Made by a program: the position numbers and the translations under genes. Positions 18,243-28,049 of a stretch of DNA of 64,000 nt are shown here, piece by piece. The notes below the pieces were generated by a model. That model did no database searches and was not told the origin of the DNA. It saw only the letters and a program-made list of their open reading frames with translations. Numbering within the stretch: position 1 is the first letter of the stretch; the number at the start of each line of letters is the position of its first letter. The stretch comes from Methylobacterium persicinum (GTDB taxonomy: Bacteria > Pseudomonadota > Alphaproteobacteria > Rhizobiales > Beijerinckiaceae): assembly GCF_022179525.1 (NCBI RefSeq), contig NZ_BPQX01000011.1, positions 186,001-250,000 of the forward strand, given 5' to 3'.

Positions 18243-19559
18243 TCAGGTCCACACGATCTCCGCCTGGAGCCCGCTCCGGTCGGTCCGGTTGCGAAGCCGG
18301 AGCCTCGCCCCGCTTCGCCGTGAGGCGGCCTCCGCGATGGTCAGTCCCAGGCCGCTGCCCGCGTCGCTCCTGTGGCGGCCGCGGTAGAACCGCGTCGTGA
18401 CCAAGGCGATCTCCTCCTCCGGGATTCCGGGTCCCTCGTCCCGGGCGTAGAAGCCCGCGCCGTCCTGCCGGCGTCCCCACTCGACCGTTCCGGTCCGCAT
18501 GTGCTGCACGGCGTTCTCGTGCAGGTTGCGGACGGCGAGCCGCAGGCTTTCCGGGTCGCCTCGCATGGTGAAGCCGCGCAGCGCGGGGTCGATGACGGTC
18601 ACGATGCCGTCCGGTGCCCGCATGCTCTCGACGGTCTCGGTCACCAAGGCGCCGACGTCGATCTCGGTCACGGTGGGACCGTCCGCCTCGGCGTCGAGCC
18701 GGGCGGCATCGAGAAGCTGGCGCACGAGCCGCGTGGTGCGGTCCACCGCCGCGAGGATCTGACCCAGCGCGGCCTTGGCCACGTCCGGGTCCCGGGCAGC
18801 CATCGCGACCTGGGCCTGCGTCTTCAGTCCCGCCAGCGGCGTGCGCAGCTCGTGGGCGGCGAAGGCCGTCACCTCCCGCTCGTGGCGTCGGGCCGCCTCG
18901 ACCTTGAGGAACAGCGCGTTCAACGCGTCGGTCAGCGGGCGCACCTCCGCCGGCGCGCGCCCGGCGTCGATCGCGCTCATGTCGTCCGCGTCGCGCCGCG
19001 CCAGATCCCGGGCCATCAGACGCAGCGGGCGCAGGCCCCGCCCGAGGCTCGCCCAGAGCAGCATGCCGAGCAGCGGGACGACGAGGAGCGCAGGGGTGAC
19101 GAGGCCCATGATCAGGTCGGCGACGAGGCGCTCGCGCAAGCCGAGGCGGTCGCCGACCATCACGCGCACGCCCTTCTCGGCGTCCTCCACGGTGAAGACC
19201 CGCCAGGTCTCGCCGTCGACCTCGCGCTCGGAGAAGCCGGCGGGCGCGTCCGTGAGGCGGCGCTCGGGCGCGCCGCTCGACCGCGCCACCATGCGGCCGT
19301 CGAGGGACCAGATCTGGCAGGAGAGTTGCCGCTCGTAGCCTCCGGGCGGCGCGAAGGCGACCGGCGCGCCCGCCGCCCCGACGTTGCCGACCCTGCCGAC
19401 GAGGGAGCCGACCATGCGCGCCGCCTCCTGCAGCCGGGTGTCGAGGACCTGCTCCACCTCGCGCTTCGAGCCCAGGTAGATCCAGGCCACCGCGCTGAGC
19501 CAGATCAGGCCGGTCGCGAGGAGCAGGATGGCAAAGAGCCTGGCGCGCAAGGAGCTCAT
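18243..19559 (-). CDS. Sensor histidine kinase, QseC/PmrB-like
   Basis: 438 residues. Membrane segments lie at ~8-30 and ~148-172, framing a ~115-residue periplasmic sensor that contains one Cys (81). A HAMP-like linker leads to the dimerisation helix FAAHELRTPLAGLK with phospho-acceptor His236. The ATP-binding domain has an N-box written NLHENAVQH (usually N-x-x-x-N-A), a G1 DEGPGIPEEE and a G2 GSGLGL. Its start overlaps the end of the response regulator by 4 bases, so the pair is co-translated. The signal is unknown; the adjacent thiol-redox genes suggest an envelope redox or metal stress. Confidence 0.9.
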   Translation of the reverse strand: MSSLRARLFAILLLATGLIWLSAVAWIYLGSKREVEQVLDTRLQEAARMVGSLVGRVGNVGAAGAPVAFAPPGGYERQLSCQIWSLDGRMVARSSGAPERRLTDAPAGFSEREVDGETWRVFTVEDAEKGVRVMVGDRLGLRERLVADLIMGLVTPALLVVPLLGMLLWASLGRGLRPLRLMARDLARRDADDMSAIDAGRAPAEVRPLTDALNALFLKVEAARRHEREVTAFAAHELRTPLAGLKTQAQVAMAARDPDVAKAALGQILAAVDRTTRLVRQLLDAARLDAEADGPTVTEIDVGALVTETVESMRAPDGIVTVIDPALRGFTMRGDPESLRLAVRNLHENAVQHMRTGTVEWGRRQDGAGFYARDEGPGIPEEEIALVTTRFYRGRHRSDAGSGLGLTIAEAASRRSGARLRLRNRTDRSGLQAEIVWT

Positions 19560-20218
19560 GCAGGCGCCCTCATCCGGTAGCCGAGGCCGCGCACCGTCTC
19601 GATGGCGTGTTTCCCGATCTTGGCCCGCAGGTTGTGGACGTGCACCTCGACCGCGTTGCTCTCGATCTCTTCCTGCCAGCCGTAGAGGCGGTCCTCCAAC
19701 TCCGCCTTCGAGCGCAGCACGCTGGGACGCTCCATCAAGGCGGCCAACACCATGAACTCGCGCCGGGACACGGGGATCTGCGCCCCGTCGACCGTGACGG
19801 TCAGGCTGCCGAGGTCGAGCCGGATGCCGCCGTGCTCAAGGCTGGCGGTCGCCCGTCCCGCGGCCCGCCTGACCACGGCGCGGATGCGGGCGGAGAGCTC
19901 GTCGAGGTCGAAGGGCTTGCCAAGGTAGTCGTCGGCCCCGCCATCGAGCCCCGCGATCCGGTCCGCGACCGCGTCCCGGGCCGTCAGCAGGACCACCGGC
20001 GTGCGGTCGCCCCTGCGGCGGAGGCCGCGCAGCACGTCGAGCCCCGAGCCGTCCGGCAGCATCAGGTCGAGCACCACCGCGGCAAACGGGCTCGTGCCGA
20101 GGGCGGCGTCCGCATCGGCGCAGGTCGCGACGCAGTCGACGGTCGCCCCGCATAAGGACAGCCCGACACGGAGGCCGTCCGAGAGGATGGGATCGTCCTC
20201 GACGACGAGGATGCGCAT
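19556..20218 (-). CDS. OmpR-family response regulator, QseB/PmrA-like
   Basis: 220 residues from the ATG at 20218, preceded by CAGGAGAAAC; a start 8 codons earlier is less likely. The receiver domain has DD at 8-9, phospho-acceptor Asp51 (VVLDLMLPDGSG) and Lys in GKPF. The C-terminal winged helix ends SNAVEVHVHNLRAKIG, typical of QseB/PmrA regulators. These bind direct repeats related to CTTAA with 10-11-base spacing. Such repeats occur 38 bases upstream of its own start (20256-20272) and at 28571-28589. Confidence 0.92.
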   Translation of the reverse strand: MRILVVEDDPILSDGLRVGLSLCGATVDCVATCADADAALGTSPFAAVVLDLMLPDGSGLDVLRGLRRRGDRTPVVLLTARDAVADRIAGLDGGADDYLGKPFDLDELSARIRAVVRRAAGRATASLEHGGIRLDLGSLTVTVDGAQIPVSRREFMVLAALMERPSVLRSKAELEDRLYGWQEEIESNAVEVHVHNLRAKIGKHAIETVRGLGYRMRAPA

Positions 20219-20255
20219 GCGTTTCTCCTGGCTGCCCGGCATCCTCCGGGCCTGG

Positions 20256-20272
20256 CTTAAGCCTGGCTTAAG
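20256..20272. promoter_or_regulatory. CTTAAG-N5-CTTAAG direct repeat (response-regulator box)
   Basis: Two CTTAAG hexamers start 11 bases apart within a longer tandem repeat of CCTGGCTTAAG. They lie in the divergent region between the response regulator (start 20218) and dsbD (start 20326). The spacing of one helical turn is standard for tandem binding of OmpR-family dimers and matches the PmrA/QseB box type. Confidence 0.7.
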
Positions 20273-20325
20273 CTGCGTTTTCGACCTGCGCCGGGCCGAT
20301 CCGAACCCGGGCCCCGCAGCCGACC

Positions 20326-22119
20326 ATGCCGAACCTCCTCGCCCACCTCATCCTCGCTGCCCTTGTCTGGACGGGCGCGGCACTCGGGTCGCCGGGGCGC
20401 GGCCAGGACGCCGCCACCGGGCGGGTGCCGTTCACCCTCGCCGCGACCCGCCAGCCCGACCTCTCCCTCCGCCTGCGTTGGACCATCCCCGCCGGCACCT
20501 ACCTCTACCGCGACCGAATCGCGGCCTCCGCGCCGACCGGGCAATCGCTGCCCGTCACCACCGAGCGTGGGGAAACCAAGGACGACCCGAACTTCGGGCC
20601 GACCGAGGTCTATCACGGCGCGGCCGAGGCCACGGTGCCGGGCGCGGCCCTGGCCAGCCTGCGCTCGGTGCGCGTCACCTACCAGGGCTGCGCCGAGAAG
20701 GGCATCTGCTACCCGCCGGTGACGCAAACGCTCGATCTCGCGGCACCGGCCGGGCCGGAGGGCGCCCGGTCCGGCGGCGGGACCGGGTCGACCCCGTCCG
20801 TTCGCGACGTCGCGGGCGGCCCGGCGGAAGCCGCGCGCTCGGACGACCTACCGTCCGGGCCGGCCTCGCTGCTCACCGGCAACCTCGCCGGCGTCCTGAT
20901 GGGCATGTTCGGGCTCGGCGTCCTCCTCGCCTTCACGCCGTGCGTCCTGCCGATGGTGCCGATCCTGTCCGGCCTGCTGGTCCGCTCGGGCCGGGGCCTC
21001 ACGCCGGAACGCGGCTTCGTGCTTTCCGGCAGCTACGTCCTCGCGATGGCCGGGGCCTATGCGAGCCTCGGCCTTGCCGCGGCCTGGCTCGGACGCAACC
21101 TGCAGGTCGCGCTGCAGACGCCCCTCGCCCTCGGCCTGATGGCCTCGGCCCTCGTCGGGCTCGCCCTCTCCATGTTCGGCCTGTTCGACATCCAGGCGCC
21201 ACGGTGGTGGCGCGACCGGGCAGCCGGCTCGGCCGCGACCGGAGGCGGCTCGGTCCTCGCCGCCGCGCTGCTCGGCTTCAGCTCGGCGCTGATCGTCGGA
21301 CCTTGCGTGACGCCGCCGCTCGCCGCCGCGCTGCTTTACGTCGCCCAGACCGGGGATGTGCTGCGCGGTGCCCTGGCCCTGTTCGCCCTCGGCCTCGGCA
21401 TGGGGGCGCCCCTCGTCGCGTTCGGCACCTTCGGGGCCGGGGTCCTGCCGCGGTCGGGCCCGTGGCTCGTGCGGGCCAAGCAAGCCTTCGGCTTCGTCTT
21501 CCTGGCGCTGGCGGTCTCGCTCGTCGCCCGCCTGCTCCCGGGCGGCATGGCGCTGCTGCTCTGGGGCGTGCTCGCCCTCGGCCTCGGGTGGTCCGTCGCG
21601 GCCCTCGCGGGAGCGGACGGGCGGGCCCGCCTCGGCAAGGCGTCGGGCCTCGCGGTCGCCGCCTACGGCTGCGCGCTCCTCGTCGGCGCCGCGACCGGGG
21701 CGAGCGATCCGCTCCGGCCCCTGTCCGGCCTCGTCCCCGGGGGCGCGGCGGCCCCCCCGGTCCAACGGACGGCGACGACCCCGGGCGGTCTCGACGCGGC
21801 ACTGCGGGAAGCGCGCGAGCGGGGTGCGCCGGTCCTGGTCGAGTTCGCCGCGGATTGGTGCTCCGTCTGCAAGACCAACGAGCGGGCCGTGCTGGCGGAC
21901 CCGGAGATTCGGGAGCGGTTGAAGGCCGTCTCCGTCATCAGGGCCGACGTGACCCACGACGACGCCGGCACGCGCGCCCTGATGCAGCGCTACGACGTCG
22001 TCGGCCCCCCGACCCTGATCCTCATTCGCGCCGACGGCAGCGAGGTCCGCGACGCCCGTACCGAGGGCGCGCTCGCGCTCGGCGAGCTCAAGCGCCGCCT
22101 CGCCCGCATCGGCGCCTGA
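20326..22119 (+). CDS. dsbD: DsbD/ScsB-like thiol:disulfide interchange protein
   Basis: 597 residues in the full DsbD layout. A signal peptide is followed by a periplasmic alpha domain with a cysteine pair in [13 protein letters not shown]. The eight-helix core contains membrane cysteines in [13 protein letters not shown] and [13 protein letters not shown]. The C-terminal thioredoxin domain has WCSVCK. It transfers electrons from cytoplasmic thioredoxin to periplasmic partners, here probably the DsbA/ScsC-like protein 35 bases downstream. The divergent two-component system and CTTAAG box suggest stress control. The arrangement recalls suppressor-of-copper-sensitivity (Scs) loci. Confidence 0.9.
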   Translation: MPNLLAHLILAALVWTGAALGSPGRGQDAATGRVPFTLAATRQPDLSLRLRWTIPAGTYLYRDRIAASAPTGQSLPVTTERGETKDDPNFGPTEVYHGAAEATVPGAALASLRSVRVTYQGCAEKGICYPPVTQTLDLAAPAGPEGARSGGGTGSTPSVRDVAGGPAEAARSDDLPSGPASLLTGNLAGVLMGMFGLGVLLAFTPCVLPMVPILSGLLVRSGRGLTPERGFVLSGSYVLAMAGAYASLGLAAAWLGRNLQVALQTPLALGLMASALVGLALSMFGLFDIQAPRWWRDRAAGSAATGGGSVLAAALLGFSSALIVGPCVTPPLAAALLYVAQTGDVLRGALALFALGLGMGAPLVAFGTFGAGVLPRSGPWLVRAKQAFGFVFLALAVSLVARLLPGGMALLLWGVLALGLGWSVAALAGADGRARLGKASGLAVAAYGCALLVGAATGASDPLRPLSGLVPGGAAAPPVQRTATTPGGLDAALREARERGAPVLVEFAADWCSVCKTNERAVLADPEIRERLKAVSVIRADVTHDDAGTRALMQRYDVVGPPTLILIRADGSEVRDARTEGALALGELKRRLARIGA

Positions 22120-22154
22120 GCGAGCCTTTCCCACCAGCCACGAGGAGACCCATC

Positions 22155-22790
22155 ATGAAGCGCAGGACCCTGCTCGCCCTGCTGTCGGCCGCCGCCCTGG
22201 CGCCGGCCCTGCGGTCGCTGGCGCCGGCCGCCGAGGACGCGTTCGCGCAAGGCGTCGATCCGAACGCCATCCTGAACGACCCCGAGGCGCCGGTCTCGGG
22301 CAACCCGAAGGGCGACCTGACCCTCGTCGCCTTCCTCGACTACAACTGCCCCTTCTGCAAGAAGTCGCACCCGGACCTGGAGCGGCTGGTGAAGTCGGAT
22401 GGGCGCATCCGCCTCGTCCACAAGGATTGGCCGATCCTCGGCGACGCCTCCGTCTACGGCGCGCAGCTCGCGCTCGCGGCGAAGTACCAGGGCCGCTACG
22501 ACGAGGTGCACCGGGCGCTCATGGCCATCCCGGGCCGCAAGATCCCGAAGGAGCGGATGCTGGAGGCCGTGTCGGCCTCGGGCGTCGACATGGCCCGGTT
22601 GGAGGCCGACCGGGGCGCCCACGCGAGCGAGATCGCCGCGCTGCTCCAGCGCAACCTCGACCAGGCCGATGCCCTCGGCCTGCAAGGCACGCCGGTTTAC
22701 CTCATCGGCCCGCTGAAGGTGGCGGCCGCGCTCGACTACGACGGCTTCAGGCAGGCTGTCGCCCAGGCCCGCGCCAAGGGCCGCTCGTGA
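22155..22790 (+). CDS. DsbA/ScsC-like periplasmic disulfide oxidoreductase
   Basis: 211 residues from the ATG at 22155, preceded by CGAGGAGACC. A signal peptide spans ~1-32 ([15 protein letters not shown], cleavage near AFA-QG). The thioredoxin-fold active site is YNCPFCKK (Cys65 and Cys68), with the cis-Pro loop [10 protein letters not shown] near the end. The DsbA-type helical insert is present. It could oxidise, or when kept reduced by DsbD isomerise, envelope disulfides. The stop overlaps the next start (TGATG). Confidence 0.87.
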   Translation: MKRRTLLALLSAAALAPALRSLAPAAEDAFAQGVDPNAILNDPEAPVSGNPKGDLTLVAFLDYNCPFCKKSHPDLERLVKSDGRIRLVHKDWPILGDASVYGAQLALAAKYQGRYDEVHRALMAIPGRKIPKERMLEAVSASGVDMARLEADRGAHASEIAALLQRNLDQADALGLQGTPVYLIGPLKVAAALDYDGFRQAVAQARAKGRS

Positions 22791-23659
22791 TGCGGCTGGC
22801 CTCACGTTTCCCGGCGCTGGTCGCGCTCGCCGCGGCACTGGGCGCCTGCACGGCCTCGATGGGGGCGCCGGCCCCGAGTGCGCAGGTCCGGCCGGCCGTC
22901 GGCCCCGAGGCCCAGCGCCGGTACGCGGCCGTCACGGACGAGCCGTTCCCGGTCGAGGCGGTCGACCCGCGCGACCTCAAGGCGCGCAACGTCCGACAGG
23001 TGGTCGACTACCCGACGAAGGAGCCGCCCGGCACCCTCGTGGTCGACCCCTACAGGCGGTTCCTGCACCTCGTCCTGGAAGGCGGCAAGGCGATGCGCTA
23101 CGGGGTCGGCGTCGGCAGGGCCGGCCTGGAATTCACCGGCGCGGCCACGGTGGCCCGCAAGGCCTCGTGGCCGCGCTGGACGCCGACACCGGACATGATC
23201 CGGCGCGACCCGAAGCGCTACGAACCCTGGGCCGGCGGCATGGCGGGCGGCGACAGGAACCCGCTCGGCGCACGCGCCCTCTACCTGTTCAAGGACGGCA
23301 AGGACACGCTCTACCGCATCCACGGCACCACGGAGCCCTGGAGCATCGGCGAGGCGGTCTCTTCCGGCTGCATCCGCATGCTGAACCAGGACGTGATCGA
23401 CCTGCACCGGCGCGTGCCGACCGGCACGCGCGTCGTGGTCCTGGGGCCCGGGGGCGCCGCGCACGCCGCGCGCCGCGGCCCCGCGGAGGTCACCGGGAGC
23501 ATATCCGGAGGGCCCGGGCGGGCGCAGCCACCGGAAGACGGCCTCGACCACGCCACCCTCGGTAGCTTGTCCGCCCGTGCGGCGGAGGCCCGAGGGACGG
23601 ATCGGGAGGAAGACGATCCGCCGGGGGAAGACGCCGCGGACGCCGTGCCGGAGCGATGA
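22790..23659 (+). CDS. L,D-transpeptidase (YkuD family) lipoprotein
   Basis: 289 residues from the ATG at 22790. The N-terminus has a lipobox-like ALGACTAS, so it is probably a lipoprotein. The YkuD catalytic region is [12 protein letters not shown] ... [11 protein letters not shown], with the conserved His and nucleophilic Cys. These enzymes form 3-3 crosslinks in peptidoglycan or attach proteins to it. The last ~70 residues are a charged, low-complexity tail. The catalytic Cys must be reduced, which may explain why the gene is coupled to dsbD and dsbA. Confidence 0.87.
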   Translation: MRLASRFPALVALAAALGACTASMGAPAPSAQVRPAVGPEAQRRYAAVTDEPFPVEAVDPRDLKARNVRQVVDYPTKEPPGTLVVDPYRRFLHLVLEGGKAMRYGVGVGRAGLEFTGAATVARKASWPRWTPTPDMIRRDPKRYEPWAGGMAGGDRNPLGARALYLFKDGKDTLYRIHGTTEPWSIGEAVSSGCIRMLNQDVIDLHRRVPTGTRVVVLGPGGAAHAARRGPAEVTGSISGGPGRAQPPEDGLDHATLGSLSARAAEARGTDREEDDPPGEDAADAVPER

Positions 23660-23680
23660 CGGGGGCGGGACATTCGCGGA

Positions 23681-24320
23681 TCACGGCGGGACGGTACCGC
23701 TGGGCGGGGCGTTCTGGCCGAGAAGGACCCCGTCGACGGTCCGGCCATAGAAGTCGAGCGGATCGTCGTGGTGTGCCGTCCGCGTCTCGGCGACGGAGCC
23801 TTCGAAGCGGGGATCCTGCGGCCGCTCGCGGCTGTCGAGGAAGGCCGCGACGGACCAGGCCTCCTCGTCCGAGAGGGTGTTGCCTTGGCCGAGTTGCATG
23901 TTCGCCTTGATGAACCCGGCGGCATTGGCGACCGAACTCATGCCGGCCCCCCAGTCGTAGGATCGTGCTCCCCAGAGCGGTGGGAACACGGTGTATCCGT
24001 CCGCCGTGGCCTGTCCCTCGCCGGCTGCGCCGTGGCAGAGGGCGCATTTGGCCGCATAGACGTCCCTGCCGCGCCCGATGTCGAGCACGGCGGGCTGCGC
24101 CAGCTTGGGGTACACCCGACCGGGCGGGCTCAGCCCGGTCCGCGCGCCCCGTGCCAGGAAGAAGGCGTAGCTCTCCAGCGCGACCAGAACCGGATCGCCG
24201 AGCGGCGGGGCCTTGCCGTTCATGCTGTAGCGGAAGCAGCCCTGCAGCCGCTCCGCGAAGGTGTTCACGGGCCGGTTCTTGGAGCGATAGGCCGGATAGT
24301 TCTCGTAAGCGGCCCAGAGC
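23681..24320 (-). pseudogene. N-terminally truncated c-type cytochrome (TsdA/diheme type)
   Basis: The intact C-terminal part reads PLWAAYENYPAYRSKNRP, then FAERLQGCFRYSMNGKAPP, one heme motif CALCH, and DEEAWSVAAFL. This is the second half of diheme thiosulfate-dehydrogenase-like cytochromes. The expected first CxxCH domain and signal peptide are missing. Homology fades upstream of ~24320, and the same frame reaches a stop near 24455. A GTG at 24268 could start a short cytoplasmic remnant, but without export it could not mature. It is convergent with the L,D-transpeptidase gene. Confidence 0.65.
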
Positions 24321-24814
24321 GGCGCTGCTCCCGGCCGGCAAGCCGCCGCCGGATGGCAGGCACCGGGTGGTGAGCACGCGGCTCCCGCCGTGCCCGACCC
24401 CGTAGATCGGCATCTCGCGGCCGGTGTCCGACGTCCGGAACACGCGGGTCCGCCCGTGAAGGCACATCAGGGAGTTCGTGCAGGCGCCGTCGCCAGTCAT
24501 GACCGGCCGCGGCCTCCAGGAGGGGGAAGTGCACCGTCCCCCGCGCGCCTAGAGGTGCGCGGCATCCAGGCTTCGGCGGACCGGGAACCGCTCGATCCGG
24601 TGGGCGTTCGAGCTGCGCGCTTCCGTAGCGGGCGTGAGCTGCCGAAGCGCCCGGTCTCCCTTGCGGTTTCCACCCGAGCTTCGTCCTGCCCGGTGACCTC
24701 AGTCACAGACGGCGCGAGCGGACCGGCATAAGATCGCGCCGACATGACGAGAACTCGCCGCGACGTGCCCGGCCGCCCCAGGGTCGGTTCGGCGGGCGCA
24801 GTCGGGAGAGACAC

Positions 24815-25615
24815 ATGCGACCCCTCGCCCCGCTCCTGCTCGTTTCCGCGTTGATGGCCGGCCCTGTCCACGCCGAGCAGGACCTGCTGCTCGGGGCGGA
24901 CATGAACACGCCTGCGATGACCCAGGCGGAGATGAGCCGCGCGGACATCGAGGCCATGATCGCCAGGGCCGACGGTAAGCCCCTCGATCTCTCCGACAAG
25001 GCCTTGTCCGGCCTCGATCTCTCCGGCCTGAACCTGAGGGGTGTGAACCTGCGCACCGCACGCCTCAACAAGGCGAACCTGCGCGGGGCCGACCTCAGCG
25101 AGGCGAACCTTGAACAGGCTTGGTTCATCAAGGCCGACCTGAGCGGGGTCAAGCTCGTCGGTCCGAAAATGTTCGGCATCACCGCCCGCGAGGCTAATCT
25201 CAGCGGGGCCGACCTCAGCCGATCCATGCCGATCGGCGACTTCAAGGGTGCGAACATGAGCGGAGCGACGCTCGTCGACCTGAGGGGTGGCGCCGACATC
25301 AAGAACCAGTCCATGGGCCTGATGCGGGCCGTGTTCGTCTCGGTGAACCTCTCCGGCGCGAACCTGAAGGGAGCAAACCTCGGCCGGTCGAGGCTGGAAT
25401 ACGCCAACCTGACGGACGCCGACCTCACCGACGCGGTGCTGATGGGCTCCGACCTCTCCGGCGCGAACCTGACCGGCGCCACCGTCGCGGGCGCCGACTT
25501 CAGGAACGTCGATGTTAGCGGCGCCCGCCTCGTCGCCCTCAAGGGCCAGGACAGCGCCAAGGACTGGGCGGCCCGGATCAACGTCGACCGCGCCATCACC
25601 CGGGCGCGGAACTGA
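24815..25615 (+). CDS. Exported pentapeptide-repeat protein
   Basis: 266 residues after GGGAGAGACAC. A signal peptide spans 1-20 (LLLVSALMAGPVHA). From ~55 to 245 there are about 25 A(N/D)LxX pentapeptides (ANLRGADLSEANLEQA, GANLKGANLGR, ANLTDADLTDAVL), which build a right-handed four-sided beta-helix. Pentapeptide proteins often mimic DNA or serve as scaffolds; a periplasmic location excludes the usual gyrase role. It is followed 34 bases later by an exported thioredoxin, within the sulfur-oxidation region. Its specific function is unknown. Confidence 0.85.
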   Translation: MRPLAPLLLVSALMAGPVHAEQDLLLGADMNTPAMTQAEMSRADIEAMIARADGKPLDLSDKALSGLDLSGLNLRGVNLRTARLNKANLRGADLSEANLEQAWFIKADLSGVKLVGPKMFGITAREANLSGADLSRSMPIGDFKGANMSGATLVDLRGGADIKNQSMGLMRAVFVSVNLSGANLKGANLGRSRLEYANLTDADLTDAVLMGSDLSGANLTGATVAGADFRNVDVSGARLVALKGQDSAKDWAARINVDRAITRARN

Positions 25616-25649
25616 ACCCCGGCTTCTTCAGCGCCAAGGAGCGCCCCGC

Positions 25650-26042
25650 ATGTCGACCCGCCGTTCCCTGCTCGGCCTCCTCGCCGCGGTCCCGCTGCTG
25701 ACCGGCACGGCGGCCTTCGCCGCCGACCCGGTCACCTACACGCCGGCGGCCTTCGAGGCGGCCCAGAAGGCCGGCAAGCCGATCCTCGTCCACATCACCG
25801 CCCCGTGGTGCACCACCTGCGCAGCCCAGAAGCCGATCCTGGCGAAGCTTGAGGCCGAGCCCCGTTTCAAGGACCTGCAGGTCTTCGAGGTCGACTTCGA
25901 CAGCCGCAAGGACGTGGTGAAGCGGTTCGGCGCCACGATGCAGAGCACGCTGATCGCCTACAAGGGCGACAAGGAAGCCGGACGCTCGTCGGGAGAGACG
26001 AAGCCGGGGGCGATCACGGCCCTCCTCGACAAGGCGCTCTGA
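25650..26042 (+). CDS. Periplasmic thioredoxin-family protein
   Basis: 130 residues from the ATG at 25650, with AAGGAG nine bases before it. A signal peptide ends near AAFAAD. The thioredoxin fold has APWCTTC (Cys54 and Cys57), followed by MQSTLIAYKGDKEAG; the residue at the usual cis-Pro position is Ser/Thr rather than Pro. It probably forms an operon with the pentapeptide protein and could reduce or protect its partners or Sox thiols. Confidence 0.85.
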   Translation: MSTRRSLLGLLAAVPLLTGTAAFAADPVTYTPAAFEAAQKAGKPILVHITAPWCTTCAAQKPILAKLEAEPRFKDLQVFEVDFDSRKDVVKRFGATMQSTLIAYKGDKEAGRSSGETKPGAITALLDKAL

Positions 26043-26150
26043 GCGGCCATGGCGGCCGGTCGGACGCCGCGTGGGGCCCGGACGCGTGCCGCGTCCTCCC
26101 AGAGTTCGCCCTGGCCGGACCCGTTCACGGCCCGGTGCCCTGCCCGGGCT

Positions 26151-26448
26151 TCAGCAGGTCCCGTAGACCCGCGATCCGTCCGGGGTGACGGGGCCGACCA
26201 GGTCGGCGGCAGGTCGGAGGTAGAGCGGCTGCACCGTGCCCGGATCGATCCGGTCCGGCATCGGGGCGACGAAGTCGACCATCATCGCCTCCGAGCCGCC
26301 ATAGGCCATGTCGGCATCCTGCTTGGCCTTGTCGATCCAGCCGGGCGTGGGCCGGCCGTGACCTGAACGTCGGTGCCGCGGGCCTTGCCGAAGGTCTCCG
26401 CCGCCTCCTCGATGGCCGGCAGCGGGCCGCCGGGCCGGTACCAGGACC
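26151..26448 (-). pseudogene. Decayed periplasmic solute-binding protein fragment
   Basis: Minus-strand translation gives a recognisable chain broken by frameshifts: YRPGGPLPAIEEAAETFGKA, then DVQVTAGP, a shift, WIDKAKQDADMAYGGSEAMM, and TVQPLYLRPAADLVGP, ending in a TGA at 26153-26151. This is the N-terminal lobe of a molybdate/tungstate-type solute-binding protein. The intact paralogue-like gene lies immediately upstream on the same strand. The piece is too short and frame-broken to be functional. Confidence 0.6.
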
Positions 26449-26521
26449 CTGTCCGGGACGGGCCACGCCGGCGAGGGCGGGCGTCAGGCCGCGACGAGAA
26501 CCTGGGCGATGCGGGGCATGG

Positions 26522-27538
26522 CTAGTTCCGATCCGGGATGCCGTCGGCGCGGTAGGGCTCGAAGCCGTAGCGCGCGAAGATCGCGCGGGCTTCCGCGCCG
26601 CGCAGGAAGTCCAGCCAGGCACGCGCTTCCGCGGGATGGGCCGCATCCTTCACTTCGGCACCGGCGTAGGCGCCGGTCTCGTTCTGCTCGGCGGGGATGT
26701 CGACGCGCTCCGTCGGCAAGTTCGCCTCGGCCTGGAACACGGCTTCCGAACGCCAGGTGACGCCGGCGTCCGCGCGACCCTGCATCAGCCACACCGGCGT
26801 CTGCCGGTGGTGCATCCGCGTGAGGGTTGTCGTGCCCTCGGCCACCTTGGTCCCGTAGACGGTCCTGACGAGCTCCTCGCCGCCCGCCTTCCGGAGGGCG
26901 GACTTGATCTGCCGCGCGACGCCCTCGAATTCGGGGTTCGGCATCGCGAGGCGCAGCCCGGGCCGCGCGAGATCCGCGAGCCCGGTGACCTTCGCCGGGT
27001 TGCCCTTCGGAACCATGATCGCCAGCTGGTTGGTCACGTAGGGGACCGCGGGCCCGACCAGGTCCCCCTCGCGGACGAGCCGCTCGACCGCCCCGAGCCC
27101 GGCGAGGTAGGCGTCGGGCTTGGCGGTCCAGGTCATGTTGCCCACCGTGATGCGCCCGCCGGCCCGCATCTGCCTGACGAGCAGGCCCGGCGGAATGGTC
27201 TCGTAGTAGATCCGGCCGGCGAGGTCCGGGTGCCGCGCCTCGAAGGCCGCGACCAGCGGCGCCATCGCGAAGAAGTAGTTGCCGCCGACGTAGAGGATCA
27301 GGCGGGCATTCGTCAGGTCGCCGTGGAAGTCCGCGAGGTTGTCCGCCTCGTGGACCGTGAACTCCAGGCCCTTGTCGCGTGCCGGGGCGTTGGCGCCCCC
27401 CTGCCAGGGCGGGAACGTGCGTGCGTCGGCGGGAGCCCGATCGGCGTCGCGCCGCGGGTCCGCGGAAGCCGGCGGGGCGGCGAGCAGGGCGAGGCAGGAC
27501 AGGACGACGGGAAGCGGGAAACGGGGCATCCGGCGCAC
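26522..27538 (-). CDS. Periplasmic substrate-binding protein (ModA-like fold)
   Basis: 338 residues from a GTG at 27538, which abuts the previous stop; an ATG at 27529 is an alternative. A signal peptide ends near PPASA-DP. The body resembles the extracellular solute-binding domain of molybdate/anion transporters: LILYVGGNYFFAMAPLVAAF, GNMTWTAKPDAYLAGL, PEFEGVARQIKSAL and TWRSEAVFQAE. No transporter membrane or ATPase genes are nearby. It is the third gene of a DsrE-DsrE-SBP unit, so a sulfur-related ligand is plausible but unproven. Confidence 0.75.
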   Translation of the reverse strand: MRRMPRFPLPVVLSCLALLAAPPASADPRRDADRAPADARTFPPWQGGANAPARDKGLEFTVHEADNLADFHGDLTNARLILYVGGNYFFAMAPLVAAFEARHPDLAGRIYYETIPPGLLVRQMRAGGRITVGNMTWTAKPDAYLAGLGAVERLVREGDLVGPAVPYVTNQLAIMVPKGNPAKVTGLADLARPGLRLAMPNPEFEGVARQIKSALRKAGGEELVRTVYGTKVAEGTTTLTRMHHRQTPVWLMQGRADAGVTWRSEAVFQAEANLPTERVDIPAEQNETGAYAGAEVKDAAHPAEARAWLDFLRGAEARAIFARYGFEPYRADGIPDRN

Positions 27539-28006
27539 CTATGGGTGGATGTAGGCGAAGCCTAGGCCCTGGAGTCGTGCGAGCTCGGCGACCCCGCTCG
27601 GCACGATGTCGTCCTCCTTGACGCCGTAGAGGCCATGCCAGTCGATCTTGCGCTCCGTCAGGGTGTTGTTGCAGATCAGGAACCGGATCCCCATGCCCTT
27701 GAGGGCGTCGATGCGGCCGGCCAGGTCCCGGTCGTCCTTCGCCAACTGGAACAGGACGAGGCCGTCACCGTGGTCGACGACGCGGATCTCGACCTTGTCC
27801 TGGCCGAGCGCCTCGACGTGGTTGCGGATGTTGCCGAGCAGGCGCTTGAAATAGGCCCCGTTGTCCGGCGGCGCGCCGTCGTTGTGGTAGACCACCTTCT
27901 GCGGCGCGTAGTAGCCGGTCGGCGCCTCGCCGGCCGCGAAGGCGCTCCCCAGGCTCGGTCCCAGCATGAGCAGGACGGTCGCGACGAGGCGGGACAGGAT
28001 TGCCAT
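27539..28006 (-). CDS. Exported DsrE-family protein (1)
   Basis: 155 residues with a signal peptide (ATVLLMLGPSLGSAFA). The mature part has the DsrE/DsrF fold: KVVYHNDGAPPDNGAYFKRL, VEIRVVDHGDGLVLF and a single conserved Cys in FLICNNTLTER. DsrE-like proteins bind sulfur as a cysteine persulfide, usually in the cytoplasm; an exported form suggests periplasmic persulfide carriage. It shares a unit with the second DsrE gene and the solute-binding protein, whose start touches its stop. Confidence 0.82.
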   Translation of the reverse strand: MAILSRLVATVLLMLGPSLGSAFAAGEAPTGYYAPQKVVYHNDGAPPDNGAYFKRLLGNIRNHVEALGQDKVEIRVVDHGDGLVLFQLAKDDRDLAGRIDALKGMGIRFLICNNTLTERKIDWHGLYGVKEDDIVPSGVAELARLQGLGFAYIHP

Positions 28007-28049
28007 GTTGGTCTCCGGGTTCGGATCTCGGGCTTGGCGGGATGGTCAG

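Noticed and set aside
20001-22154. A long plus-strand frame running into the DsbA-like gene
   Set aside because: Upstream of 22155 it overlaps dsbD in another phase. The DsbA-like signal peptide and ribosome site set the start at 22155.
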